A DNA stretch of 64,000 nucleotides from Capsaspora owczarzaki ATCC 30864. Taxonomy: Eukaryota > Opisthokonta > Filasterea. Under the pieces are notes generated by a model that had not been told where the DNA came from, did not search any database, and was given only the letters and a program-made list of their open reading frames with translations. Positions 10,849 to 23,461 of this stretch are shown in pieces (position 1 is the stretch's first letter; each line of letters opens with the position of its first letter). The position numbers and the translations under genes were made by a program. The stretch spans positions 3,060,063 through 3,124,062 of the forward strand of contig NW_011887292.1 in NCBI RefSeq assembly GCF_000151315.2, written 5' to 3'.

Positions 10849-11863
10849 ATGGTAAGTTTGGATCTCCTATTGTTGTGAGCTGGCGGTCGTTCGTTCTTTG
10901 TCTCACTTGTTCATTTTTTTTTATGGTTTTTCTTGTTGACGGCAGTCGGAACAACAACTCGATTGCGCGCTCGACCTGATGCGACGCCTGCCCCCGCAGA
11001 ACATTGAGGAGAACTTGGCTGGTCTTATCGGTACGGCGAACGTCCCCCCCCCCCGCGCCTTGTCGGTGCCTGCACTCGTGATTTTTTTTATAGACTTTTT
11101 GTTCCAACTCACTTCTGCTCATCCATGCGCAGATCTCGCCCCGTCTCTCTGCGAGGACTTGCTGTCGTCCATCGATCAGCCTCTTAAGATTGCCAAGGAC
11201 AAGGAGAGCGGTCGCGACTACTTGTTGTGCGATTACAACCGTGACGGTGATTCGTACCGCTCGCCGTGGTCGAACAAGTACGACCCTCCGATCTCTGACG
11301 GCACCACTCCCTCCGCCAAGCTCCGCAAGCTCGAGGTTGAGGCCAACACTGCCTTCGACACGTACCGCGAAATGTACTTTGAGGGCGGCGTTTCGTCCGT
11401 GTACCTTTGGGATCTCCCCGAGGGCTTTGCCGGTGTCATTCTGATCAAGAAGGTCGGCGACGGCTCGCGCAAGATCAAGGGCAGCTGGGATGCCATCCAC
11501 GTCGTGGAGGTCACCGAGAAGAGCGGCGGCCAGTCCACCTACAAGCTGACCTCGACCGTCATGCTTTGGCTCCAAACCAGCAAGGCTGGCTCTGGCATCA
11601 TGAACCTTGGTGGCAGCATGACCCGACAGGCCGAAAACACGGTCACCGTCACCGACGCTGCTCCCCACATTGCCAACATTGGCCACATGGTTGAGGATAT
11701 GGAGTTGTCGATGCGTTCCACCCTGAACGAAATCTACTTTGGCAAGACCAAGGATATTGTCAACGATCTCCGAGCTGTTAGCGGTCTGGCAGACAAGAAG
11801 AAGATGGTCGACATGCAGAAGGAGATTGCCAACACTCTTAAGAAGCGAGCGGCAAAGAACTAG
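10849..11863 (+). CDS. CAPZB: F-actin-capping protein subunit beta
   Basis: Exons 10849..10851, 10946..11030 and 11133..11863 give 272 residues, the length of animal CapZ beta. The first coding exon is just the ATG, followed at once by GTAAGT. The next exon begins [20 protein letters not shown], the canonical N-terminus, and the third runs [75 protein letters not shown] and [16 protein letters not shown]. With the alpha subunit it caps actin barbed ends. The ATG-only exon is supported because reading 10946 onward without it leaves the conserved N-terminus with no start. Identification is near certain. The gene converges on Timeless. Confidence 0.97.
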
Positions 11864-12266
11864 ACGTTTTTCGGTTGTCACTCTCTCCCGCCGCCTTTTT
11901 TTTGTGTGTTTTGCTGCTTGAACAATCTGTTTCTTCTCTCCCCTCACTCCCCCTCTTAATGTGAACGTGCATACTTGCGCTCGAGCGCGCTTGTGAATCT
12001 TTTTTTCTTGTGTTTTATCAATGTCGTGTACGTTGTCTGCAATTTTTTCTTGTGAATTTCTTTTTTTTTTCCCACCCCAACTCCAACCCTTTTCTTTTCC
12101 ATGAAATTTTTTCCCAAAGTGCAATGACAGTGTGAGTTCCTATAAAGCGCCAAACTTAAACTGGGTACAGTGTCAATTTGGGGCGGTTGAAACTTTGTCT
12201 CTCATGCGAAACAATGTATTTTCAAGATAACAAATTCAGGCTGAAGACATGTCACAAGCACAGTCA
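11864..12266. other. Convergent spacer between CAPZB and Timeless
   Basis: About 400 bp of T-rich sequence holding both 3' ends. No canonical AATAAA was picked out and no RNA gene was recognised. Confidence 0.6.
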
Positions 12267-15200
12267 CTAGTAGGCGAAGGCGGGAGTCTGCCCATTATCT
12301 ACGTAGGTCTGAGGCTCGGACACTGCCGCTGGTTCAGCGGCAAATGACGGCGTTTGGTCCACATCGGCGTACGTTTCGGGCGCTGCAAATGCAGAGTCGG
12401 TCGTCGGATTACTCAAAGACTCGGTCGGGAAAATTCGACGACTGTTGTCATTCCACGCCGTATCATCGGCCTCCAAACTCGCTGCGCTCAACCTAAAGCT
12501 GTTGCTAGGCTGTGCCGCTTCTTCAGACTCGTCAGGATCGCCGGCGAGCCGCTGGCGTTTGGTGGGGCTTTCTTCCTCTCGTTGCTGGTGCCGATTGTCG
12601 CTTTCATTCTCGTCGTCTTCGTCATCGTCGCTCAGAGCGCGACGGCGCCGGCGAGCTGGTGTGGCAGGGTTGCTGGCCCGAGCCGCCAGTGTTGCAACTG
12701 GGGTTGGTGCTTCGCCATCGCTATTCTCTTCGTCGTCCGACATGACAAGAGCTCGGCGTCGGCCAGGCGCTGCCGAGATCCGATGTTCAATGACTTCTAG
12801 CGCTGTGGCTGCTGGACGGCGATCATTGTCATCATCGTCGTCGTCGTCGGGTTGCATGGCGCGTTGCCGCTCTCTTCGCTGCGACCGCTGCTGAATTCGG
12901 TCGCGTCGGCTTTGCTGCCGACGCTTCTTTTGCTTGGCTGCCATGTCATCATCATCATCATCATCATCCTCGTCGTCGTCATCTCCAGATTCTTCGTTCT
13001 CATCGCTATCGGAATCAGAGCCAGCTGCCCGTTTGGATTTTGACTGCTGCTGCTGCTTGGTTGTCGAAGCGGATGCCTTTCGACTCGTCTCGGGTGTGGC
13101 AGCCTTCGACTTGCCAGGAGTTGTTGCGGCCGCAGAAGACTTGGAGGCTGGGGTGACTGTGGCGGATGCCTTGTTGGTGCTGGAGGTGGACGTCGGATTG
13201 CGAACTGGCGCTCGCAACTCGGCGGCCCGTGCACGAGCCAGCTCAGCCGCCTGCCTCTCTCGTTCGCGCAGCTGGGCAAGTTCGTCTGTGAGCGACCAGG
13301 ACGTGTCCATTGCGGCATCCTCGTCAACAATGTCAACAGCATGTTCCTCGTGGTACTCGCTGCGATCGATGTGCCGCCCGCGAACAGTGAAGGCCTCATT
13401 CTTGTGCACTGGCATGCGAATCGAGTGCCAGAACAGCGCTTCGAGACACAGGAACGGATGGTCGCCCAGCGCTTCGAAAAACTTGCCCGCAATGAATGTG
13501 GCAAACCCTTTGATTTGCTGAATGTCCTCGCGGAGTTTGGGTTGACTCTTGCTGTCGTCCTTCTTGCTACTGCTGCTGCTGCTGCTGTTGGCCTTCCCAC
13601 GACTGGACTGCATGTCTGGGTCTTGCAGGACTGTGTTGAAGATGGTCAGCGCGGAAACGTGGAAAAAGAGCTCGACTTGATCGCAATGGACGGCGATTCG
13701 ATGGCACAGCTTGACAATGCAGTGATTGGTGAAGGGGGTGTTTGACTTAAAGTCGCGCATCAAGCGGCACAAGTGAGTCACCACGTCCGGACGCGCAAAG
13801 CGTGACTCGAACTTGGAAAAGCTAAACTCGCGCTCGACGTGTCGGATGCCAGCCTCGTCGCGATCGTCGTCTTCAAGCTCTTCTTCAAGACCCTCTTCGT
13901 CGACCAGCTTCGACGGGCGATTTTCAGCATTCGCTTCTTCCTCGTCTTCGTCCTTGTCCTCTTCGTCCTCATCCTCGACAACCCGGCTGCGCTTGCCCTT
14001 GGAGAGCTTGCTCGTCTGTTGGCCAGCTTGATCTGCTTGAGGTTGGCGAGCAGCAACGTCCTCGTGGTTTTCACCAGGAGGAGTGCTGGTAGTTTGCGGT
14101 TGACCTTGCTCCAGAGATTCCTCGTCCTCTTGAGGCGCTGCGTCAAATGCAAATCCCACAACAGCTGCGGCGTCCGCCGACTGCTGCTCTGTAGTCTCCA
14201 TGGGCGCCGTGGTCTCTGGCAGTTGCTCTGGCGCTCGTGAAGCCATTGTGCTGGACGCTGCTGCCCCGTCGGGTTCGTCGTTGTCGTCGCCATCATCATC
14301 ATCATCATCATCATCAATCACACGACGCGCGCGCACTGGTTTTTTCACTGGTGTGGTGCTGGCTTGCGCGGCGTTGCTACCGGCCTGCTCTGCTGTTGCG
14401 GACGCTGGTGGTTTGGGCGTTTCTTCACTTTGCTCGCCGTGCTGGGCCGATGCCTCCTCCGTTTCATCCTCAGAGGCCTCTGCGGAATTGTGATCTTGCC
14501 GGCCTTTCTTGGGCGTAAGCGTAGTGTCCATGGTGCTCATGGTTTTCTTGCGACGACGGGTCTTCCGCTTGGACAACACGACCATCGACGAGTGCTCCTT
14601 TGAGTAGTGCTCAAGTTGCCTGAGCAGAATATGCATCGTTTCGATCACCACACGCAGGTAGTCCTTGCTCTGGCGACGGAAATCGTACTCCTTCAGCACC
14701 TTGACCAGCGTGTCCAGCGTCTCTTCCTCGTAAAAGAGGTTGCTGTGCAGGCTGCGGGCTACGCCTCGTTGCAAGTCATCGGGAGAGGTCGACATGACTT
14801 GAACGTATTGCAAAAACTCTTGCAGAGCGAGCAGAGTCAGCTGCAAGCGACGCGTCCAGAGCGCCGCGTTGTTGCCGCGTTTCTTTCCGCCCGCAAGGGT
14901 TCCGTCAGCGGCGGTCGCCATGTCGTTGACGGCGCTTCGCTCCTTTCGATCGTTCTCAAACTCGTCGAGGTTTGTGTGCAGCTCGCGAATCAGCCGATTC
15001 ATCATGGTAGTGGTCACGACCACGCCCACCGCCGTCATGTCCAGCAGGAACTTGGGCGGCGCTTCAGGCTCGGCCATTCGCGTCTCCAGCACCGTGGGGA
15101 GTTTGGACGCAGCCTCGTACGCCTTGCGCTCGACCGCATACCGCTTGACCAAGCGCTTGTAGGCAAGCTGGCTGGCTTCGCGGTGGAGACAGAGGAAGAA

Positions 15201-16105
15201 GCGGATGGTCCAGAGGTACATGGCCTGGTGCTCTTGGTAGAACGGCGTCACGTCACCACGCTCGAGGTCTTTGCCAACGGCAACGAGCATGGGATGGAAG
15301 CACGATTCCAGGAACGCCTGGCCAAACTGCAACAGCACGACGCGGGTCTCAGCAGAGATGCGGAGCTGGCCATCTGCGAGCTTTCCGCTTGCAAATCCAT
15401 CAATCGAGCCGTCCTCGACAACGTCCAAGCTCGCGTCAGTGAGGGCCTTCAATGCGTCTGTTGCGCTGGCTTCCGACACGAGCGCGGAAGAACCGATCGA
15501 GGCACGCTTCTTGTCCACCTTCTTTTCGTCGACATTAAACTGGTTCAACGAGGCAATGGGTCGGTTGAAAAACTGCTTGGAGCCATCAAACTGTTGCAGA
15601 ACAAACGATCCGCCAAAGCGGGAGTGCCGTGCACGCCCGATATTGCCGCCTTGGCGAATTAGCTGCTCGCGTCGTTCTTGCTTGAAGCTGTCGACGATCT
15701 CGCGACTCAAATTGTCGCGGACTCGATTCCTGCTCGTACATAGTGAAGAGAGAGAGAGTGGCCGAAAGTAAGCGACAGTGAGTGATCGACTATGACAGTG
15801 GGCGAAAAACCCAACAAGGCTCGCGCGCAGACGTTCCCCTCTCATTCTACTCACTTGTCGAGCCCGCGATCCACCTCATCTTGTGCATTGACCAACGACG
15901 TGGCTGTTACATCGCGGAAAAGGAGGTAGACAATCTCCAACAGAAAGTAATTCCACTGCCCCGCCTCAATTCCCAGCTCGTTGAGCGACGCATACGTATC
16001 GTTGTTGGTGCTGATGCACGAAACAACCATGTCGAGGAAGCAAGCGTTTTGCAACATTCTGCGTTGGTCAAAGTGTCCAAAAACAGTGGGTAGAGTGGTG
16101 AGCAT

Positions 16106-16137
<32 letters not shown>

Positions 16138-17173
16138 AAAAAAAAACCATTGACGAGTCAGACAACTCAATTCAGCCGTCATCGGTCATGTTCCCCCGCC
16201 CCCCCCACACACACAATAACAGCAGAAAGCCCATCTTACTTGATGAGAGCGTCTTGCAGTGGCTCTTGCATGGGATCCGGAATATGAAGCAAGTTACGAA
16301 ACAGTGTAAACAAGATTTCCATCAGGTTGTTGTCGTTCTCGGTGCGATCAAACCGGTCCTTTGTCAGGGCGTCGCTGAGCAAGTCAATCAAAGCGTAGAT
16401 GACGTCCTCGCGGAGGAAGCTGCGCTTGGCTGCTTGCAGGTAGCGAGTGACCTCCATCTTTGCGAGCACGTCCTTGTTTGGGTCTTCATCCGGCTTGAGT
16501 TCTTCGAACGCCAGCTTGATTGGCAGTGTCAGTGTGCACAGGAGCTTGACTGTGACGAAGGCGAGCTTGGGGTTGTCCTTGGGACAAGTCAGCAGCATTG
16601 GCAGCAGGTGTTCTTGCAGCACGCACCACTCGCCCAGTTTGCGCAAAATGGAGCGCGACTAGTGTGTTGCCAATCCACAGACAACAGTGGTAGTGGGTCG
16701 GAGTTCGCGGATTTGTGATGTTCAACCATGGACGAGTGAGTGTGATTCAGCTTGTTTTTTTGTTTGGTTTTTGGCGCCAAAACCCGATGCAAGCTCGATG
16801 TTTTTGTTTCGCTCTTTGACCCCGCCCCCAACAGCCAGCACTTACCAGATCGCGCCTCAAGCATCGCAGCAGATCTTGAATGCACTCTACGAACAAGCAG
16901 ATGGACAGTGGCCCAGGCGGAGGGTGAGCATCATTGCACACGAGCAGTCGAAATGGCGGTTTTTTTTTTTGGCGGGAACTCTCTCGTCTCTCCGCTCTCG
17001 TCCCCGCAGTCTCTCACCGCCGTTTTTGTTCAATCCAACCAGAAGCCCGTACCTGCAGCTTCGTCTCCAATGACGTAGACTTCGCGGCCGTCTTCGACAA
17101 TGTTGTCACCCAAGGACGAGCAGATGGACAGCAAGTCTGCCACCATCAGACTGTCCTCCAATGCCAGCGCCAT
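12267..17173 (-). CDS. TIMELESS: Timeless / Tof1 / Swi1 replication fork protection protein
   Basis: Five exons, complement join(12267..15729, 15855..16058, 16240..16658, 16846..16886, 17053..17173), give 1415 residues with all phases matching. Residues 1-260 are the conserved Timeless N-terminus: LRKLGEWCVLQEHLLPMLLT, LMEILFTLFRNLLHIPDPMQ, WNYFLLEIVYLLFRDV, then NIGRARHSRFGGSFVLQQFD. A second conserved block has FTNHCIVKLCHRIAVH and FIAGKFFEALGDHPFL. Between and after these are long acidic and Ser/Thr-rich disordered stretches with Asp runs encoded by GAT/GAC repeats (for example near 12950 and 14290). With Tipin it stabilises paused forks and supports checkpoint signalling and cohesion. Intron 3 holds a (CA)n microsatellite at about 16108-16131. 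The start is divergent from the Rsa3-like gene 159 bp away. Confidence 0.93.
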
Positions 17174-17331
17174 TTGTGCTTGGGGAAAGTGAGAGTGATT
17201 TTCCAAGTTCGTCTTCGATTGTTTGTGTACACAGTAATGGTGATTTTCCACACGCACACACACACACATACTCGTTGTTTTGTCTGAGCGATTGAGGCGC
17301 AGTCTTTGTCGTTTGCTTCGTGTTCTTACAG

Positions 17332-18518
17332 ATGGCCAAGCGAACAGCCAAGGAAGCCGGTCACGACACGCCCGACCATCCATCCACGCCCCACACGCGG
17401 GAGACTGCCACTACTGGAACACCGCAGCGCATGACCAGGCAGGCAGCAGGATCAGCCAAGCCAACGCCCAGCAGCAAGAGCCAACAACGCAACGCGCGTG
17501 GCACCGACCGCAGCGCCAGTCCCACACAACACGTTGGCCGTGCGCACGGCGACGAGAATGATAGCGATGATAATGCCGATGATGATATGAGCATCGATGC
17601 GGCGGACAAGGGCGATGGCTCCACTGTCAGCTCAGATCAGAAGCAGGCGATCCGAGCCGATGACGCTTTAGCACCCGTCCCATCTCGTTTGCTGGCCATG
17701 ACTAAGGCTCTGGCAAGCCAGAATAGCATTGTCAATGCCTCACTCCACGGTCTTCCATCCGATCCGGCCGTGCAATCCGTGGATTTTGAGGTGTCGGTAC
17801 GTTTCCTGTCATTTTTTTCTGCTTTTGTTGCCTTGTTTCGGTGGTTGGTTTGTCGAGCTCACCTTGTCGCTTTTTGTTGACTTTGCCATCCACACTGTAG
17901 GACTCGGGGGATGCTGATAGCGGGTCATATCAGCAACGTTCGGCAGAGTCCAATTTGTGGCGAAGGCTAGCTCGCGGAAATCAGCGGCTAGGGCAAACTG
18001 TCGACAATACTGCACCAGTCTCAGCAACAAGTTCTCATTCATCTTCTGTTGCAGCGAGTGCCGACGCTGCTGTCGCAGTGGAGACGTCGCCATTTTGGTC
18101 GGCATACCTCCAGTTGAACACTGACGCATTCGCAAAAGATTTGGAGCAATTACGACAAGAGAGCGACATGACTCCCAGCAAAGTACGTCTGCTTGTAGAC
18201 TCGCTGCGGGCAGGAGCCGAACTGTGGACTGAGCAAGAGCGCCAATTATGGCAAGCCTCGTCCAATCCGGCATCCGTCAGCGCCCCGAAGCCCAAACCTA
18301 GTGCTGCCACTTCAGAGCCTGTACCCATGGATACCACCACGGACTCCAACGACTCGAGCACCGCACCAGGCGCGGATGCATCGCGCCGAGAACAAGAACC
18401 GACTGCCACCAAGCTCAAACAAGGCAGTGCTGCACCCGCGACTCCTGCCAAGCCTAACGTCAATATCGCTCCCGCTTCTACTCCGCGATCTGAAAAACGC
18501 AAAACAAACAGCAAGTAG
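17332..18518 (+). CDS. Rsa3-like ribosome assembly domain protein
   Basis: Exons 17332..17796 and 17901..18518 join in phase 0 to 360 residues. Most of the protein is low-complexity Ser/Thr/Asp/Lys-rich. One ordered segment (about residues 215-275) reads SPFWSAYLQLNTDAFAKDLE, then LRQESDMTPSKVRLLVDSLR and AGAELWTEQERQLW. This resembles the C-terminal domain of yeast Rsa3, a nucleolar factor of 60S subunit assembly (pattern of an aromatic-rich helix, DLE.LR, then a Leu-rich helix and a short tail). The match is by eye and moderate. The N-terminus is basic (MAKRTAKEAG) and fits a nuclear protein. The ATG follows directly on a TTACAG, so a 5' UTR intron may end there. The 3' end has AATAAA near 18537. 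Confidence 0.55.
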
Positions 18519-18717
18519 CTCCTGTTGGTTGTACAAATAAATCAACAAAACGAGCCAGAATAAAAAACAAAACAACACCAACATCACCACCACCACCACC
18601 ACCAACAACAACAACAAAAAACACTTTGTGATTGTGATTTCAGTTGAGCGTCGTGCATTGATTTCCGAAAAAAAAGAAAGCCACATGTGTAACAGACACA
18701 TACGCTGCTTTTGAAGA
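18519..18717. repeat. Convergent spacer with ACC and AAC triplet repeats
   Basis: A pure (ACC)n run is followed by an (AAC)n run at about 18585-18620, between the 3' ends of the Rsa3-like gene and TTF2. Confidence 0.6.
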
Positions 18718-21700
18718 CTAGAGCAAAAGTGCTTGCATCTCGGCGGCCTGCAGCTGAGCATCCTCCTGCTTGAGCGTGGTAGGTTTCGCGACAGCTCCGG
18801 CGCGAGCGCTCTGAATAATGTCCTTGCTTAGCGCACGCTTCTTTGCCTGCAGCGCTGCCACGCGTTCTTCGACCGTTCCCTTGCAGATGAGCCGATGCAC
18901 TGTCACCTTCAGCGGTTGTCCGACGCGGTACGCCCGATCGCAGGCTTGGTCTTCCAACGCAGGATTCCAATGGCCGTCTGCGATGACAACATGGTTAGCA
19001 GCAACCAAATTCAGTCCAACGCCTCCGGCAAGCAGTGACAGTAGCATCACCCGTGATCCCGTGATGAGAGGATGCTTGCTCTTCTTGTCTGTGCTGTTCG
19101 CGTTCGCTTGCTGCTGCCGAGCCAAGTCAGCAGTCCAGTTCCCGTAAAACGCCTTGATGGACTTTTCGCGCTGCTTTGAGTTCATTGAGCCGTCAATCTG
19201 GGAGAAGGTGATGCCACTCGACCGCAAATGCTGCGCTACAATGTTGAGCATGGACGTCCATTGTGAAACGACAATTGCCTTCTCACCAGCCGCAGTGACT
19301 GTTTGCAGCAGTTGCAGCAAGGCTGTGAGCTTTGCAGATCGAAAGCTTGGGTCCATCATGGGTAGGAACCGTTCCACATCTTCCAATGGACCATCCGGAC
19401 GCGACTGTTTCCTCGTTCTCGAGGTGCCGACAGCAAGCGCAGCTAGCTGCTCCGCCAACGTGTCGGCTGTGTCCACTGCGGCGGGCCGAGGTTTGGGAAC
19501 GGCCGGCTGACGGCTCGTCTTTGTCTTCTGGCGCCGCGGGGCCTTGCCCTTGGAGCGGTAGGAGGTTGAGTGCTTGTCGTCCGAGTCGTCCGAGCTGGAG
19601 TCGTCGTCCGAGCTGGAATCGTCGTCCGAGCTGGTTGAGTCGCTGTCGCTGTCACTGTCTCCATCTGCTTGATTGTCCATGTCAGGAACGCCGCCCATCA
19701 AGGCAGGATGGCAGCTGATTTGGCGCAAGCGAAGAATCTTTTCCAGCAGGTTGAGTCTCCGGTCGGTGGCGTCGGCTGTCGTCCCCGCGGCGCGCGCAGC
19801 GAGCTGTGCTTTCAATTGCGCCGCTGCGCTCGAATGCAGCTGGTCATACAGCAGTTGCTCCAAGTCTGTCAGCTGCACATCGGTTGTGAGCACGACTTTT
19901 TCTGGCAGGGCTCCAGCGGACGTCGAGGACGAGGAGGTCGAAGCCGTTGCAGATGGAGCGGCAGTGGATTGAGATGATGACACTGCGAGCGCTGCAGAGT
20001 CGCGGCGCATGTCCTCCTTGGTTCGGCGCAACACCAGGGCACGGACGAGCTGATTCATCAACGGCTCGCCTTGGTAGCTGCTACTGTATGAATACTTGTT
20101 GCGCGTCGTTGCCATAACGGTCGTCCACACTCGGCGATTGGCAAATGGCAGCACGTGCAAAAAGCGCACTGCTCCCAGCAGATCGTCTGTCGTATTGTGA
20201 ATCGGGGTGCCAGAGAGCAACCAACGACATTCACCCAGCAGCTTGCAGGCTGCCTTGCTGGTGTTCGCGATGGGATTGCGGATGGTATGTCCTTCGTCGA
20301 GCACAATGCGGTGCCAGGAGACCTCGTTCAGGACAGCGGCATGGGCACCAGCAGCTTTGCCTGCAGCACCCTTTTTCCCCTTGCTTGCAGCAGGCTTGGG
20401 GGCATCGCTACTCTCTGCAGAGGTGGACACTGCATCTCTGCTTTCCATTTCAACCATATTGTAGGTTGTCAGGATAATGTCGTACGATGCCAAATCGGCA
20501 ACGGACTTGGCGCGGGAATCGCCATGGTGGGTGAAAATGCGGAGGTAGCCCGGAGCTGTATGCTTTTCGATTTCATCGCGCCACTGGTGCAGCACGGAAA
20601 GAGGACAGACAATGAGGGTTTGGCGCAGCGCAGGCATGGCAGGGGTGCTGGGGCCTCGAGTGGACGCTTCCTTGTCCAAACACACACACGCAATGGTGGT
20701 CATTGTCTTGCCCATGCCCATGTCATCTGCCAGCAGACCGCCGCGGCACAATGTGGGTCTCGCGGGTGCGGGCGGCTTTGCGGCCTGCTGCGGGGCGGAC
20801 TGCTGCGAGGCGGATTGCTGCGAGGTGGACTGCGGCTGGGCGGGCTGTGGGGGCAGCTCGACCTTGCTGGCCCGCTCACGCCAAAGCATCCATGCCACAC
20901 CGTCGAGCTGATGCGGCAACAGCCGCGTGAGCATGTGGGCGGGTTGCATTTCTTGGCCAGCGCTCGGGAGACTGGCAGACAGAGCGGCTTCATTGCGCAG
21001 CAAGAACAGGTCCGTCGGGAGCACATGCGCCAACTCTGTGGCGTCAAGCGCCGGAATGCTATGGCCTCTTTCCGCCATGGATGTTCCACATAGGATGGAA
21101 TATTCGAGAGATTGGCTGTGGTGAAAGTCTTGGTTTCGCTGTTGGTTTGCTTCTAGTTCCCGTTTCTGCGCGGCTTGTTCCGCTGCGCGAGCTTGCTCAA
21201 AGTTCTGGCGCAAGTGAGCCTGCGCGGCTTCGCGCTTTTCGAGGGCGGCCAGCTCAGCTTCCACCGACTGGGTTTTGCTCTGGATTTTTGCCTTGATGTC
21301 AGCCGGAAAGGTATTGTACATGGAAGACGCGACCAGCTCGCGCTGCTTGGCGAGCTCGCGACGAGCCTTGTCGATGTCGACAGAAATCAAGGCATTGTAC
21401 GTTTCGGGTGTGGAAACAACAAGAGAGCTTTCCAAGCGAGACGCAAGAGCATCCGTGTCCGTCGGCGCGGTTTTGGGGCCAAGAGTTGCCTCTTTAGGGA
21501 GAGCTTTGCTCGACGACGGTGATGTGATTGCAATCCCAGAGAGCGCATCGCCGAGAGAGTCTACATCTGCTGCTGCATTCACCGAAGAATTTGCAGCAGC
21601 GACGGGGGCGGACGTGGATGGCTTGGCGAGGGAACGCAATCCCGTTTCAGACAAGGCGTTGTTCCAGTCTCGGCAGCGTTTCGCGCCACACCATGCATTG

Positions 21701-22212
21701 GCTGACGTCGCCTTGTTGCACCGAAACCGCACCAGAACGCCATCGGCAGAGTTCTCGTATCGCCGGTAGCCACAGACGGACGTCGGATGCTCGGGGCAAG
21801 GCCATGCAGCGACCTCCACAGCTGGAAGAGCGCGCGTAAAGTCGCACATCGAATCTTGGCCGCAGACCAGGAAGCTTTTGCCTGCCACCAGCATGCAACC
21901 CAAGTGAGCGACACGGCTGCAAAACTCTCAGTACAACTCAACTCCAGTGCCCGGAGCCAGACAGAGCGGGGCTCTATGTGAGCGAGTGCGTCAAAGTGCC
22001 GTTGTCGTTGCGTGTGCGAAACCGTTTCAGACCAAACCCTTCAGCAGAAGCGCGTCCCGCAGCCGTCCACTACCCCACTGCTCACAAGCACACAAGAGCG
22101 ACTGCAAAGCATCCAATAACAGACACGCATGATGAGGCGCACCTTTGGAGGGACCATCGGACAGGCCCGTGCGGACGGCGCATGGCTGGTTGTGCTTGAT
22201 ACACTTTTCCAT
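18718..22212 (-). CDS. TTF2: TTF2-like SNF2-family ATPase (transcription termination factor 2) with GRF zinc finger
   Basis: Two exons, complement join(18718..21881, 22143..22212), give 1077 residues. The short first exon (MEKCIKHNQPCAVRTGLSDG) joins at GPSK|GKSFLVCGQDSM to rebuild a GRF-type zinc finger as in the TTF2 N-terminus. The acceptor at 21882 (GCAG) was chosen because it alone restores this finger. Helicase motifs: LADDMGMGKTMTTIA (Walker A, about residue 405), IVLDEGHTIRN (motif II as DEGH), LLSGTPIHNT, VVSQWTSMLNIV, and LLAGGVGLNLVAANHVVIAD with DQACDRAYRVGQ. TTF2 releases RNA polymerase II and its transcript in an ATP-dependent way, notably at mitosis. A Ser/Asp-rich acidic insert of about 40 residues (near 19565-19660) sits between the two helicase lobes. 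DEGH instead of DEAH also occurs in Rad5-type relatives, so Rad5/HLTF was considered, but the GRF finger and lack of a RING or HIRAN domain favour TTF2. Confidence 0.9.
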
Positions 22213-22325
22213 TGCGATTTGGCACAGTTAAACTCTGTGAAATCTGGAGTGAATGGGCTCTACATTTGGTCATTTTGATATTTCTGTGAGTGTTCCAAGC
22301 AAAATCATCCCGGGCCAGTCTCATC

Positions 22326-23461
22326 ATGCTGCCGGGTTGGACGCGATTGGCGTTGGGCAGGATCCAGATTGCTTCTCACGTCATCAGGGCTCCAACCAAC
22401 GGCGCGGCATTCAGGGCAACAACCACCACCACCGCCGCCGCCCAATGCGCACCGACCACAAGACACTACACGCATTATTCTAGGAGAGTGGGCGGGTCGG
22501 CTGTCCAGTTTGCGCTGCGAGGCGCGCTGCTGGGCGTCGGGATTGTTGGTTTTGGCGCGTTCGTCGTCCAACAACACTCACAGCCGCGGCTGGTGCTTGC
22601 TCGCACCGGACTGACCACCGTATCGCCTGCTTACAAAGTCGAGCTTCCAGCAGCGTCGGTCATTCGGCAAATCTACACGGGCTCGGATGGCATCGACACT
22701 GCTGATTTTGCTGATGCGTATGCCGTTGATGTGACTGGTAATCAGATTGGTTGCCTTGGAGCACGATATCAATGATGCAAAGTTCGATGGAAGGGCTGCT
22801 CATCCATCCAATCGATGACGTTTATTGGCCTAGGAGACCAAGGTCAATTTGTGCTGGATGCAGTTTGCGACAGCCTGTTTCAAAACGCTCCTTGGTTTGC
22901 TCGCGCGCTCATGTCGTTGCGCAATTTGCTCGTACGGCCGTTGGGCCTCATCACTGCTGCATCCAAGCCCGACGATCAAGCCAAGTCCAAAGCAGACGAG
23001 ATATGCGAAACAACCGGTCGAGCTCTTTCCAAGGGTATGGTGTAGTTGTTGATGCAACCTGGAGCGTGTGCTAACACTTTTGACCGGTTTTCCCTAGTTG
23101 CTGGTGTGCTCGTGTACAACAAGATATCCGAGAATGAACTGCTGACAGGTTTGGATGACACGGTAACAACATCATCCATGCGTGCGTCTTGCTCGAACAC
23201 CATCGACGCTAACGCGATTTTGTGCCTTGTCCACCCCTTTCCTTCATTCTCCTTGTTCACCTGCCTTAGCACATGGATTTCCGGTCTACAATTCTTCTCG
23301 AGCGAGATTCACAAGGCCGTTGCACACGTGTGATTGTGAGCACCAAGACAAAGTGCAAAAACACGCTCGGCCAGCTCTATATGATTGTGATTCGTCCCTT
23401 CCATCAGTGGATTGTCCCTGCTTGTCTCGAGAGTGCAACGCAAGTCTTGGCCGCACAGTAA
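22326..23461 (+). CDS. DUF2867-domain protein with N-terminal presequence and membrane segment
   Basis: Exons 22326..22737, 22834..23034, 23098..23162 and 23270..23461 give 289 residues. Residues 1-55 are basic, Ala/Thr-rich and without acidic residues, like a mitochondrial presequence. One hydrophobic segment follows (about 62-81, FALRGALLGVGIVGFGAFVV). The rest fits DUF2867: NAPWFARALMSLRNLLVRPL, GVLVYNKISENELLTGLDDT, HMDFRSTILLE and LGQLYMIVIRPFHQWIVP. DUF2867 is mostly known from bacteria, sometimes fused to NAD(P)-binding epimerase-like domains; its function is unknown. The N-terminal extension suggests the eukaryotic copy sits in a mitochondrial membrane (inference). The gene starts 113 bp from the divergent TTF2 start. 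AATAAA occurs near 23500. Confidence 0.75.

Noticed and set aside
14607-15662. Plus-strand frame of 351 codons opposite Timeless
   Set aside because: Shadow of the Timeless exon, which has clear conservation; no start context or family match.
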